Assembly (NCBI GenBank): GCA_030054035.1
Contig: JASGCS010000001.1
Span: 213,515-270,279 of the forward strand
DNA length: 56,765 nt
DNA from: Candidatus Methylacidiphilales bacterium
GTDB taxonomy: Bacteria; Pseudomonadota; Gammaproteobacteria; JASGCS01
Reading direction: 5' to 3'
In this document: piece after piece, positions 1 to 7,584 of the stretch
Numbering within the stretch: the first letter of the stretch is position 1
Layout of the letters: every line of letters starts with the position of its first letter
Notes under the pieces: generated by a model
Told to the model about the DNA's origin: nothing
Databases searched by the model: none
Seen by the model: only the letters and a program-made list of their open reading frames with translations
Program-made: the position numbers and the translations under genes

Positions 1-34
1 CGCCCCTGCTCTTAAAACTAATGTTGAAAGAACT

Positions 35-376
35 ATGAATGATAAAACTCAAGTATATCAACAACCAAATCCAGTAGAAGCATCGTCAGGTGTAGAATTT
101 TATTATCGTAATAAAGTTGCGATATTTTCTTTTGCTAGTGTACTACTTACGCTACTGATTGGAACAATTGCATACTTGCTATTCAGTAATAAAAATCCAG
201 TGTCCAAAGCCAAAACGACCACACCTATTCATAATACCCTAACAGAACCCACTAACAAGCGGGATAAATTAAAAAAAGATGCTGTGACTAAAGTTAAAAA
301 AAATAATAAAACCAAAAATGCTGGTAAAAAAATCAATAATAAAAAAGTTGATAAAAGCTCAGATAAAAAAAAGTAA
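35..376 (+). CDS. Lys-rich single-pass membrane protein, unknown function
   Basis: The product is about 113 residues long. One hydrophobic segment lies at about residues 28-50. The C-terminal half, from about residue 58 to the end, is hydrophilic and very rich in Lys and Asn, and it ends in a run of lysines. I do not recognise a family. The ATG at 35 overlaps a TGA at 36-38 that closes another frame open from the left edge, an ATGA arrangement typical of coupled genes. Its own frame is also open to the edge, so it could instead be the C-terminal end of a longer protein. Small membrane proteins beside argS in betaproteobacteria look superficially similar, but I see no SPOR domain. Confidence 0.55.
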   Translation: MNDKTQVYQQPNPVEASSGVEFYYRNKVAIFSFASVLLTLLIGTIAYLLFSNKNPVSKAKTTTPIHNTLTEPTNKRDKLKKDAVTKVKKNNKTKNAGKKINNKKVDKSSDKKK

Positions 377-422
377 TCTAATTAATAGAATTATAGTTTT
401 ATCAGTATCTAGTCGTAACAAT

Positions 423-1508
423 TTATTTCTTAATCCACCTACTTACTGAATCCAAATATTTTTTCATCGCCTTTTCATCGCTTGGAAGCTGGTCTGGTGG
501 TAGATCCATATGATCGAGGGGTATTTCATCTTGGTAGTTATAAAATAAAGGTTGGACTAGTTGGAGTGAAAAACGAGGAATGGTTCGACCTTCTCTAAAT
601 TTTTTAATCGGGATGATTGAGGTTGCAATAGATTCCACATTTCCTTTGGCATGCGCAATAATTTTACCTGAATTATTTACGATCAATGAACCACCTCCAA
701 GATGCGAATATGGTTTATCTGAAGGAAAGATAATATTAGCCATTGCGGTATACAAATTAAAATAACGAGCTGTAGCAAGCACATCTTCTTCCGCAAAAAG
801 CGTAGCGGTGCGAAACATAATCTCTACTCCACGCATAGCAAAAGCCGCAAAAACAAATGGGTCAAGTTGCACCGTGCTGACCGCAATATTACCATATTCA
901 GTTTTTAATACTGGGAATAATTCTTCTATGCCGTATTTTTTTACATATTTTGTATAGACACTTTCTATCGTTGTAGTAGGAATTTCCCCTGTGCCTTCAA
1001 GACCAAATCGTTTAATGTTTTTAGATTTCCAAAATTTTTTCGCAATCTCGCCTTTAGGATTAATCACAACATTAATACTAAGTATGTGCCCAGGCCATTC
1101 TAGATCGCGAGCATAAGAGCCAAAAATAAGGTAGGAGTTACATTGTTTAGCGAGTTGTCCTAATTTGATAGTTTCATTCCCTGGTATTGCTATAGTCATT
1201 TTCAATTTCTTTTCCCTTGGTCCTGCGGTGTATCCAGTTAAAGGAAATTCATTAAATAAAATAAAATCTGGTTTTGGTTGTTCATTGCAGGCTTTGATTA
1301 TCCAACTTGTCATACTTTCAAGATTTATCTTTAGACCCTCTTCAGGTGTTTGAAACTCTTCAATATTTTTGACTAAATTTTGGACTACTTTCACAACTAT
1401 TTCATCCTTAGCGAGGGGAAGAGTTGGATAGGTACCATGTGGAGAAACTAATACTGTCTCCCCGTACGCAATAGAAATAATAGAAATAAGCAGTAGTGGT
1501 ATTCTCAT
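423..1508 (-). CDS. Secreted nitrilase-superfamily protein lacking the nucleophile Cys
   Basis: The 361-residue product begins with a clear signal peptide (MRIPLLLISIISIAYG), so it should act in the periplasm or outside the cell. The carbon-nitrogen hydrolase fold is recognisable. The catalytic Glu is in FNEFPLTGY (about E87) and a candidate Lys is in KKFWKSK (about K161). The nucleophile region reads AVSTVQLDP, followed by AMRGVEIMFR. In formamidase and amidase relatives the matching stretch carries the catalytic Cys. Here that place is Ser211 or Val213 depending on the alignment, and no Cys is nearby. It is therefore probably a pseudoenzyme or has changed chemistry. I chose the ATG at 1508 because it gives a clean signal peptide; a GTG at 1514 is two codons upstream. 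The glycosyltransferase gene ends at 1514, so the two are probably co-transcribed. Confidence 0.75.
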   Translation of the reverse strand: MRIPLLLISIISIAYGETVLVSPHGTYPTLPLAKDEIVVKVVQNLVKNIEEFQTPEEGLKINLESMTSWIIKACNEQPKPDFILFNEFPLTGYTAGPREKKLKMTIAIPGNETIKLGQLAKQCNSYLIFGSYARDLEWPGHILSINVVINPKGEIAKKFWKSKNIKRFGLEGTGEIPTTTIESVYTKYVKKYGIEELFPVLKTEYGNIAVSTVQLDPFVFAAFAMRGVEIMFRTATLFAEEDVLATARYFNLYTAMANIIFPSDKPYSHLGGGSLIVNNSGKIIAHAKGNVESIATSIIPIKKFREGRTIPRFSLQLVQPLFYNYQDEIPLDHMDLPPDQLPSDEKAMKKYLDSVSRWIKK

Positions 1509-1513
1509 AACCA

Positions 1514-2476
1514 CTAGTTTATCATAGCAAATTTATACTTTTGCACACGATACATAAGATATGCAAAAGGAAAGAGTACGCAATAAATCGCGGGAGTTCT
1601 CGTGTCTCGTATTTGCTTAACTATAGAAACCTCACCATGTAGTGAGTACACTATATAATCTAGGTATTGTTTGATATATTCTCTACATGATAAATATTTT
1701 TGATGTACAGTGATAAGCTCAAGATAGCACAACCTAAAAGAATGTGGGCTGGTAATTCTACGCAGCTTACCTTGTGTACTTAATGAGTGAGGTTGCTGAT
1801 GGATAATTTGAACAGGTATATTGAAAAACCGTACTTTATATAAATGTGACATACGATAGGTGATCATTGAATCTTTGGCAGATTTTTCGTTAGAGAATAA
1901 TGTGAACGGAAATTCTTTTAGCACCTCAGTTCTGTAACTTCTCCGACAATCCCCTCCCCATAAATTATATTGAAATGATAACGATAACCAATTTGAATCA
2001 AGCGGATCTTCAGGGTACTTAGGAGTACTTAATTGGGTTAGATTATTTAAAAACGCTAACCCTTCAACTGCTGCATAGTGCTCAGGATGTTTAATCGTAA
2101 GCCATTGTTGTTTAAAAATTGTTAGGGCGTCTGGAAGTAGCTCATCGTCTGAGTCTAATGCTACCGTGAAGGTACTATGTAAAAATGGTAGGGATGAATT
2201 CCAAGCCGATGGTTTGCCAGAGTTTTTAGATAGTGCAAGTATCGTAATTGGCATAGTTAGGTGATATTTTGACCACTGCATCAACGAATTAGTAGTGTCA
2301 TCTGATGATCCATCATCTATTACCACTATATGACAATCTCTTTCTTGTTGGGCGTAGGCGCTATCAAGGGCTCTTATCACTAATTGTTCTCTATTAAAAG
2401 TGGTAATAAAGATGGAAAAAAGCCTATGTGCTTTGTTATTTGTGTCAACTAAAATGTTAAGATCTGACTGCAACAA
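1514..2476 (-). CDS. Family 2 glycosyltransferase
   Basis: The product is a 320-residue GT-A fold glycosyltransferase. The nucleotide-binding start FSIFITTFNRE lies at about residues 20-30. It is followed by VIDDGSSDDT and by the metal/sugar-nucleotide motif ALDSDDE, as in GT2 enzymes that build surface polysaccharide or glycolipid. The acceptor and sugar cannot be read from sequence. No membrane span stands out except a weakly hydrophobic C-terminal stretch (CVLFPFAYLMY), which may sit on the membrane. The first codon is TTG (TTG TTG CAG) and there is no ATG before the domain. A perfect TATAAT lies only 5 nt upstream, so the transcript may be almost leaderless. Confidence 0.85.
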   Translation of the reverse strand: MLQSDLNILVDTNNKAHRLFSIFITTFNREQLVIRALDSAYAQQERDCHIVVIDDGSSDDTTNSLMQWSKYHLTMPITILALSKNSGKPSAWNSSLPFLHSTFTVALDSDDELLPDALTIFKQQWLTIKHPEHYAAVEGLAFLNNLTQLSTPKYPEDPLDSNWLSLSFQYNLWGGDCRRSYRTEVLKEFPFTLFSNEKSAKDSMITYRMSHLYKVRFFNIPVQIIHQQPHSLSTQGKLRRITSPHSFRLCYLELITVHQKYLSCREYIKQYLDYIVYSLHGEVSIVKQIRDTRTPAIYCVLFPFAYLMYRVQKYKFAMIN

Positions 2477-2481
2477 TTGGT

Positions 2482-2487
2482 ATTATA
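2482..2487 (-). promoter_or_regulatory. Putative -10 box of the glycosyltransferase gene
   Basis: A perfect TATAAT on the minus strand ends 5 nt before the first TTG codon of the glycosyltransferase. No convincing -35 is seen, because the upstream side is occupied by the long inverted repeat. In AT-rich DNA a chance match is possible. Confidence 0.35.
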
Positions 2488-2490
2488 CTA

Positions 2491-2546
2491 TTTTTAATTA
2501 CCATGCCTTAATGACTCAATACGTACTCAGACATGGTAATTAAAAA
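2491..2546. repeat. Perfect 15-bp inverted repeat between receptor and glycosyltransferase genes
   Basis: TTTTTAATTACCATG at 2491-2505 is exactly complementary to CATGGTAATTAAAAA at 2532-2546, with a 26-nt spacer. It fills almost all of the gap between the receptor stop (2555) and the glycosyltransferase start. On the minus strand the left arm begins with T residues and the right arm ends in A residues, so it is not a classic T-tailed terminator on that strand. It may be an mRNA-stabilising or attenuating hairpin for the receptor transcript, or an operator. Confidence 0.6.
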
Positions 2547-2554
2547 TTTAGTCA

Positions 2555-4573
2555 TTAAAACTTTACTGAAATACCTGAATGTATTGACCTACCAGCGATT
2601 GGAGAATAGTATCGCACCTGTTCTATAGTATTAGCCTGAAACGCTAATGCATTGGCAAGATTGTTCAATGAGACAAACCAATGTAACGATTCATCGGTAT
2701 AAGACACTTCAAAGTCAAAAGTACTAAAACTATCGGTAACTCTCGTTTCACCTAATCCTGGCTTTACTTTTGAAAAAAATCTAACAACAGGTGCTATACG
2801 AATTTCCTGAGATGCCGTAATTAAAGAAATTGCAACTCTGGTAGGAGTCAGTCTAGGTAATCTGCCATTAGACCCAACCTTACTGGTGAGTCCATCAATA
2901 TAAAACTCAGGTATAAAATTCCACTCGGAGGTATTTTGAGTTATGGATTTAAACAATAATTCAAATCCCTGAATAATGGTATTAGAACCAACATAGTCAT
3001 AGCGAGGTATATTTGCATGCACCACTTCACCATGTAAAACATGAAAATGGACTGTTTTAAAACTATTTCTAAGAAAAATAAAATTATTATAATCACTTCT
3101 AAATAAAGCTAAATCTAGTGTTTGTTTATCGCTGCGAAGTGAGTAGTTAAATTCAACATGAAGCCCTTTTTCAATTTTTTGATTTGGATTGCCAAGCTCA
3201 TAGGTGCCAGTTACTTCATGCAGTCCATCAATATATAATTCAGTGGGTGATGGAGCGCGCTGAGAACTAGTTACTAGCAATGAGACTGTATCTTGGTCGC
3301 TAATTGGAAAATCAAATTTTAAACTTAAAGACAATGGATAAAACCTTTTTGAAGGTTTTATTGGTAGCAATGAGACTTGAGTATCATGAGTATGTTCATC
3401 AGAATGTTCAATGAGGCCAAGAGTTTTTTCCGTAGCGTAATGAACATCGGTGTATCGAGCACCAATTGTAATTATACTCGTGTCAACTTGCAGCGATTCA
3501 TTAAAGAAAAACGATAACGCTTCTTCTTTATAACTAGTTAACAAAATATGCTCGCCAGTGTTTGAAAATGTATTGCTTTGAACTTGGAAACCAAACACCC
3601 CATCGAGATTGCCATCTGATATTTGTTGCATTTCAATTCTACTTACCACACCTGAATTCCTGAATATTCCTGATACCACACTGTCTTCTGACTCAAAATG
3701 TCGATAGCTATTCACAACTAGTCTAAAACGAAGCAGATCAATTGAGGAATTTTGAATAAATTGATTGCCCGAAATTGATAGTTTGGTTTGTAATAGGTCT
3801 AGACTAACTGGCTCTTTTGGTACTCCAAACTTTGTCGCATAACTATCAAATGAAATTCCCCAAAATGAATTATCTTCTTGAACTGAAGAGTATCCAATTC
3901 CATTTTGTTTGACAAAAAACTGTGTGTTCTTAACAAGCGTTACTTTTTTGTCTTCCGGATCTGTAAATGCAGGAGTACGCAAGCTACCCTGATCACTGTA
4001 TGCAGCGTCAATATGCCAAGTGTTACTTCCAGAATTTCCTTCAACTATTACTGAAGTGTCGCCTCCATAGGTTCTACCATCATAGCCAAATGAAATATAC
4101 CCTTCAGCCTCCTGCAGTCTTTTACGGCTAATTCGATTATCAACAACATTGACGACTCCACCTGTAGAACTAGAGGAATAAAGCAGCGCTGATGGACCTT
4201 TAAATATTTCAATTTGAGATAGCTGCGCAGTACCAAGTCCTGGTGCATGGTCATAACTTATTGATGATGCGTCTAATACAAGCACCGAATTATTTAAAAT
4301 TTGCACCCTATCAACATCTAAACCTCTAATGACTGGCCGACTTGCCATATTACTATATCCAGTTGCAGTAACTCCAGGAGCATTTCTTAAAATTTCTCCA
4401 ATAGACTGTTTACCGGTTCTTTGTAAATCACTATGAGTAACAACTTGAATTGCACTATTTGTTTGGTTACTGGTTGATGAGCCGACTACATCGAGCGTTT
4501 CTATAACAGGTCCGGCGTTAATAATTGTAGTTGACATCGCAACTGATACTAATAAAATAAATTTTTTAAACAT
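2555..4573 (-). CDS. TonB-dependent outer-membrane receptor, ZnuD-like (zinc uptake)
   Basis: The 672-residue product has a signal peptide (to about residue 20), a TonB-box-like stretch (ETLDVVG), a plug domain at about 40-150 and a C-terminal beta-barrel ending in an aromatic-type strand (SIHSGISVKF). The plug carries RPVIRGLDVDRV, then SYDHAPGLGTAQLSQIEIF and KGPSALLYSSSSTGGVVNV. This matches the pattern in the zinc receptor ZnuD, where a DHA motif precedes VEI.RGP..LLY. A His/acid-rich loop, HSDEHTHD at about 390-397, and a second His cluster (HFHVLHGEVVH) fit metal capture. Zinc is an inference from these features; haem or copper cannot be excluded. A small secreted protein gene lies just upstream, and a 26-bp palindrome before the start suggests metal-responsive control. 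Confidence 0.85.
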   Translation of the reverse strand: MFKKFILLVSVAMSTTIINAGPVIETLDVVGSSTSNQTNSAIQVVTHSDLQRTGKQSIGEILRNAPGVTATGYSNMASRPVIRGLDVDRVQILNNSVLVLDASSISYDHAPGLGTAQLSQIEIFKGPSALLYSSSSTGGVVNVVDNRISRKRLQEAEGYISFGYDGRTYGGDTSVIVEGNSGSNTWHIDAAYSDQGSLRTPAFTDPEDKKVTLVKNTQFFVKQNGIGYSSVQEDNSFWGISFDSYATKFGVPKEPVSLDLLQTKLSISGNQFIQNSSIDLLRFRLVVNSYRHFESEDSVVSGIFRNSGVVSRIEMQQISDGNLDGVFGFQVQSNTFSNTGEHILLTSYKEEALSFFFNESLQVDTSIITIGARYTDVHYATEKTLGLIEHSDEHTHDTQVSLLPIKPSKRFYPLSLSLKFDFPISDQDTVSLLVTSSQRAPSPTELYIDGLHEVTGTYELGNPNQKIEKGLHVEFNYSLRSDKQTLDLALFRSDYNNFIFLRNSFKTVHFHVLHGEVVHANIPRYDYVGSNTIIQGFELLFKSITQNTSEWNFIPEFYIDGLTSKVGSNGRLPRLTPTRVAISLITASQEIRIAPVVRFFSKVKPGLGETRVTDSFSTFDFEVSYTDESLHWFVSLNNLANALAFQANTIEQVRYYSPIAGRSIHSGISVKF

Positions 4574-4600
4574 GGAATCTCCAAATATGATTAATTGAAT

Positions 4601-4626
4601 ACAATAACGATTCCCATCGTTATTGT
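4601..4626. promoter_or_regulatory. 26-bp palindromic operator candidate before the receptor gene
   Basis: ACAATAACGAT (4601-4611) and ATCGTTATTGT (4616-4626) are perfect inverted repeats around TCCC. The site lies 28 nt before the receptor ATG, in the only gap between the receptor and the small gene upstream. The length and symmetry suit a dimeric regulator of the Fur/Zur/MntR type. However, it is not an exact match to the classical Zur box, in which GTTAT lies on the left and ATAAC on the right. It is not followed by a T-run, so a terminator is unlikely. Confidence 0.5.
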
Positions 4627-4644
4627 TAAAGCGAAATATTCTAA

Positions 4645-5013
4645 TTAAGCTTTTGGAGGCGCGCGAGGGTATACGAGATATGTGAACTTATTTACAGGAA
4701 CGAACACATAATTACTATCATTTAGATAAAAATATTTTGATAGTATAGTACTGTATTGAGGTGATTGAGTGTCGTCTGCAAGCAACGAGCAAGCCATGTC
4801 AAAAGATTCGCAATTATGAAGGATCTCATTGGCATCACTGCGATTTTCATCTTGATAATGGCGAAGTTCTAAAAGAATTTCATTATGTGATATTCCGTGA
4901 TAATTACCAACTATTGGTAACAGAAGTGAAGAAAGGCAGAGCGTTAGATTTAAAATTATTACAAAGTAAAATGGCATATATTTTGAATCATATTGTACCA
5001 TTATGTGCGTCAT
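4645..5013 (-). CDS. Small secreted or membrane-anchored protein, DUF2946-like ending
   Basis: The product is up to 122 residues. A hydrophobic segment (MPFYFVIILNLTLCLSSLLL) starts at residue 13 and looks like a signal peptide or anchor. Two cysteines (HNCESFDMACS) follow, and the C-terminus is YPRAPPKA. A terminal RAPP motif with cysteines is typical of the small DUF2946-type proteins often found next to TonB-dependent metal receptors, but this similarity is weak. Three starts are possible: 5013, 5001 and 4977. The first two overlap the end of the alcohol dehydrogenase gene (stop at 4988); the last leaves a short gap and a clean signal peptide. It lies directly upstream of the receptor gene on the same strand. 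Confidence 0.6.
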   Translation of the reverse strand: MTHIMVQYDSKYMPFYFVIILNLTLCLSSLLLPIVGNYHGISHNEILLELRHYQDENRSDANEILHNCESFDMACSLLADDTQSPQYSTILSKYFYLNDSNYVFVPVNKFTYLVYPRAPPKA

Positions 5014-6145
5014 GTAGAATTTGTTCAGCCAACAATTCGGTAAATGGAATTGGGTTACCAGAAGCAGATGGGTCTTTTGGACTTTTCGTAATGATGAGTT
5101 GGTCTTTACTGCGATCCACGTTGATTTCTTTTAAGGTATGTGGAATTGACAAGGAACTTCTAAAAGTTAGAATCCAATCTAAAAAATTATGCTTACCAGA
5201 TTCACATCCAAGTATTGGGCAAATTTGATCAATCAGTGTTTCTATTGCCGGGTAATTTCTTTTTAGAACATAAGGAAGATACACTGCGTTAGTCAACCCA
5301 TGGTGGGTGTCAAACAACGCTCCAGTTGGATGAGACAATGCATGAATGCCACCAAGTCCTTTTTGAAACGCAGTGCCTCCCATTATAGATCCCATCATCA
5401 TTTGCGCTCTTGCGTCTAGATCGTTTGGATCTTTAAAAACTTTTGGTAGAAACTCTGCTATAGTTCGCATTCCTTCAATTGCAACACCTCTGCTAAGGGG
5501 ATGATAGAATGGCGCACAATACGCTTCAAGACAATGAATAAACGCGTCCATTCCAGTCCATGCAGTAAGGTTACTAGGGAGAGCTTTTGTGAGTTCAGGG
5601 TCTGCTACTACAACTTTAGGCATCATTAAAGGATGAAAGATAATGATTTTGTCTTGGGTATCGGCTTTTGTAACTACAGCCGCACGACCAACTTCCGAAC
5701 CAGTTCCAGATGTAGTTGGAACAGCGATGTTAGGAAGAATAACTGAGCTGTCTGCCCTTGTCCAATAATCACCTATATCTTCAAAATCCCAAATAGGTCT
5801 AGTTTGTTTGTAATAAAAACCTAGTAATTTAGCAATGTCAAGTGCCGATCCCCCGCCAATAGCTATAACACTATCAGGTAATACGGTCTTTATAAAAGAG
5901 ATGCCATCAGTTAAGTTCTGTTCAGTAGGGTTGCCCTTAAAATTAGAAAACACTGCGTTGCCTAGACCTTGCCTTGCTGAAAGCTCTAACATTTCTTGCA
6001 CAACTGGTAGCGTGAGAAGGTAGCTATCAACTACATACAAAGGTTTTTTAAAAGCAAATTCCTTGGCAATAGAAACCAGTTGTTTAAAAACTCCACATTG
6101 CAACCGAATAGCGGTTGGGTATCCGAATTTAGCTTGTAAAGGCAT
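4988..6145 (-). CDS. Iron-containing (group III) alcohol dehydrogenase
   Basis: This 385-residue enzyme belongs to the iron-type alcohol dehydrogenases. The NAD(P)-binding GGGSALDIAK and the signature PTTSGTGSE are present. So are the metal-site stretches GMDAFIHCLEAY and HALSHPTGALFDTHHG, with their Asp and His ligands. It would oxidise an alcohol to an aldehyde in the cytoplasm. It follows an aldehyde dehydrogenase (26-nt gap) and a gamma-glutamyl ligase on the same strand. In the glutamylated-ethanolamine pathway the alcohol dehydrogenase acts on the gamma-glutamylated amino alcohol. That role is an inference from context, and the substrate is not readable from sequence. The gene end overlaps the possible start of the small secreted protein. 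Confidence 0.92.
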   Translation of the reverse strand: MPLQAKFGYPTAIRLQCGVFKQLVSIAKEFAFKKPLYVVDSYLLTLPVVQEMLELSARQGLGNAVFSNFKGNPTEQNLTDGISFIKTVLPDSVIAIGGGSALDIAKLLGFYYKQTRPIWDFEDIGDYWTRADSSVILPNIAVPTTSGTGSEVGRAAVVTKADTQDKIIIFHPLMMPKVVVADPELTKALPSNLTAWTGMDAFIHCLEAYCAPFYHPLSRGVAIEGMRTIAEFLPKVFKDPNDLDARAQMMMGSIMGGTAFQKGLGGIHALSHPTGALFDTHHGLTNAVYLPYVLKRNYPAIETLIDQICPILGCESGKHNFLDWILTFRSSLSIPHTLKEINVDRSKDQLIITKSPKDPSASGNPIPFTELLAEQILHDAHNGTI

Positions 6146-6171
6146 ATGATTTTCCTAAGGTATAAATTTTG

Positions 6172-7557
6172 TTACACCTGATCGCGAATATAAAATGATT
6201 TTGGTCTAGTGAGCAGTTCATACCCAACTCTAGACATAGTGGCGCCCCTTCCGGTATTTTTAATTCCAGTCCATGCTAAAAATGGGTCAAGATAATCACA
6301 GCGATTAACAAAAAATGTTCCAGTATCAACTTGCTTACCTACAGATTCAGCTCTAGCTAAATCTGTAGTCCATAGAGACGCAGTGAGTCCGTAGGGACTA
6401 TCATTCATTAATTGAATTGCTTCCAAATCAGAAGAAACCGACATTATCCCAACCACAGGTCCAAAATTTTCCTCGATCATTAGCTGCATGGAATGATTTA
6501 CATCCACAACTACCTCTACAGGAAGATACGATCCACCGAGGTTATCTTTTTGGTTGATTAGCGTGCTGGCTCCTTTTTGAACAGCCTCTGCAATTTGATC
6601 TTGAACAATTTTTTTCTGATGCACTGAAACAAGTGGGCCCATAACGGTATTAGGATCCATTGGGTTGCCAACGTTCCATTTTTTTGCCTCTTCAACAAAA
6701 CTTTCTACAAATTTTTGGTAGATATTTTTTTCAACATAGATCCGTTCAATTCCACAGCAACATTGACCAGAGTTAAAAAAAGCACCTTCGGCTAAATTCG
6801 ACACAGCGTACTCTAGGTTAGTATCGCTCAAAACATACGCAGGATCTTTGCCACCTAACTCCAAACCGAGAGACGCAAATGTGCCTGCTGAGGCATGCTC
6901 CATAGCCTGCCCTCCTCGCACCGAACCAGTAAAATTTATATGATCAACCGCACCAGATGAAATTATTTTTTCTGTTTGCTGATGAGTGAGTAAGATGTTT
7001 TGGAATACCCCTTCTGGTAATTTTGCCTCTTGAAAAGCCTGAGCAAATCGCTCACCAACTAGCATAGTCTGTAAGGCATGTTTTAAAATTACTACATTAC
7101 CCGCTAGCAATGCAGGAATTATGGTATTCACTGCAGTAAGGTATGGATAATTCCATGGCGCAATGACAAAAACTATGCCTAATGGCTCTCTATGGATATA
7201 TCTAGTTACACCTTGAATTGGATTTGGTGGTAACACATCTTCGAGGTACTGCGGTGCATAGGTAATTGAAAAACGCACCCGTTCCTCAAAACCTCTAAAC
7301 TCTCCTGGACTAAATTTTATTGGTCTGCCCATTTGCCAACTAAGCTCTTCCGCAAACACCATTTTGTGTTTAAGCACGGCATCCAAAAAAGCCAAGCAAT
7401 ACTGTTGTCGCTCTTGGATAGTGGTAGTTTTCCAAACTGAGAATGCTTTACGAGCCTGTGCTAAGACTCGATCAACCTCTGAATCACTTGGATAGTTCCT
7501 AGTTGCATAGACACTTCCATCTACAGGTGTTTTTAATTGTGCTATTTGCTCCGCCAT
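6172..7557 (-). CDS. NAD(P)-dependent aldehyde dehydrogenase
   Basis: The 461-residue product is a complete aldehyde dehydrogenase. It shows the active-site lead-in INFTGSVRGGQ, the general-base Glu in LELGGKDPAY and the catalytic cysteine region NSGQCCCGIERIYVE, where three cysteines are adjacent. PWNYPY marks the cofactor-binding part. It would convert an aldehyde to the acid. Between a PuuA-like ligase (27-nt gap upstream) and an alcohol dehydrogenase, it most likely handles a gamma-glutamylated aldehyde, analogous to PuuC or the ethanolamine pathway. That role is inferred; the substrate specificity of this family cannot be read by eye. Confidence 0.93.
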   Translation of the reverse strand: MAEQIAQLKTPVDGSVYATRNYPSDSEVDRVLAQARKAFSVWKTTTIQERQQYCLAFLDAVLKHKMVFAEELSWQMGRPIKFSPGEFRGFEERVRFSITYAPQYLEDVLPPNPIQGVTRYIHREPLGIVFVIAPWNYPYLTAVNTIIPALLAGNVVILKHALQTMLVGERFAQAFQEAKLPEGVFQNILLTHQQTEKIISSGAVDHINFTGSVRGGQAMEHASAGTFASLGLELGGKDPAYVLSDTNLEYAVSNLAEGAFFNSGQCCCGIERIYVEKNIYQKFVESFVEEAKKWNVGNPMDPNTVMGPLVSVHQKKIVQDQIAEAVQKGASTLINQKDNLGGSYLPVEVVVDVNHSMQLMIEENFGPVVGIMSVSSDLEAIQLMNDSPYGLTASLWTTDLARAESVGKQVDTGTFFVNRCDYLDPFLAWTGIKNTGRGATMSRVGYELLTRPKSFYIRDQV

Positions 7558-7584
7558 TTTATAACTCCATTTTTAAATTAATTT

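Noticed and set aside
423-1508. The nitrilase-like gene as the missing gamma-glutamyl amide hydrolase of the amine cassette
   Set aside because: It has a signal peptide and lacks the catalytic Cys, and the pathway is cytoplasmic.
2491-2546. Inverted repeat as a transposon or MITE end
   Set aside because: There is one copy in the window, no transposase and no target-site duplication that I could see.
4761-5228. Open frame of about 155 codons opposite the alcohol dehydrogenase end
   Set aside because: It is antisense to two better-supported genes, and I see no domain pattern in it.
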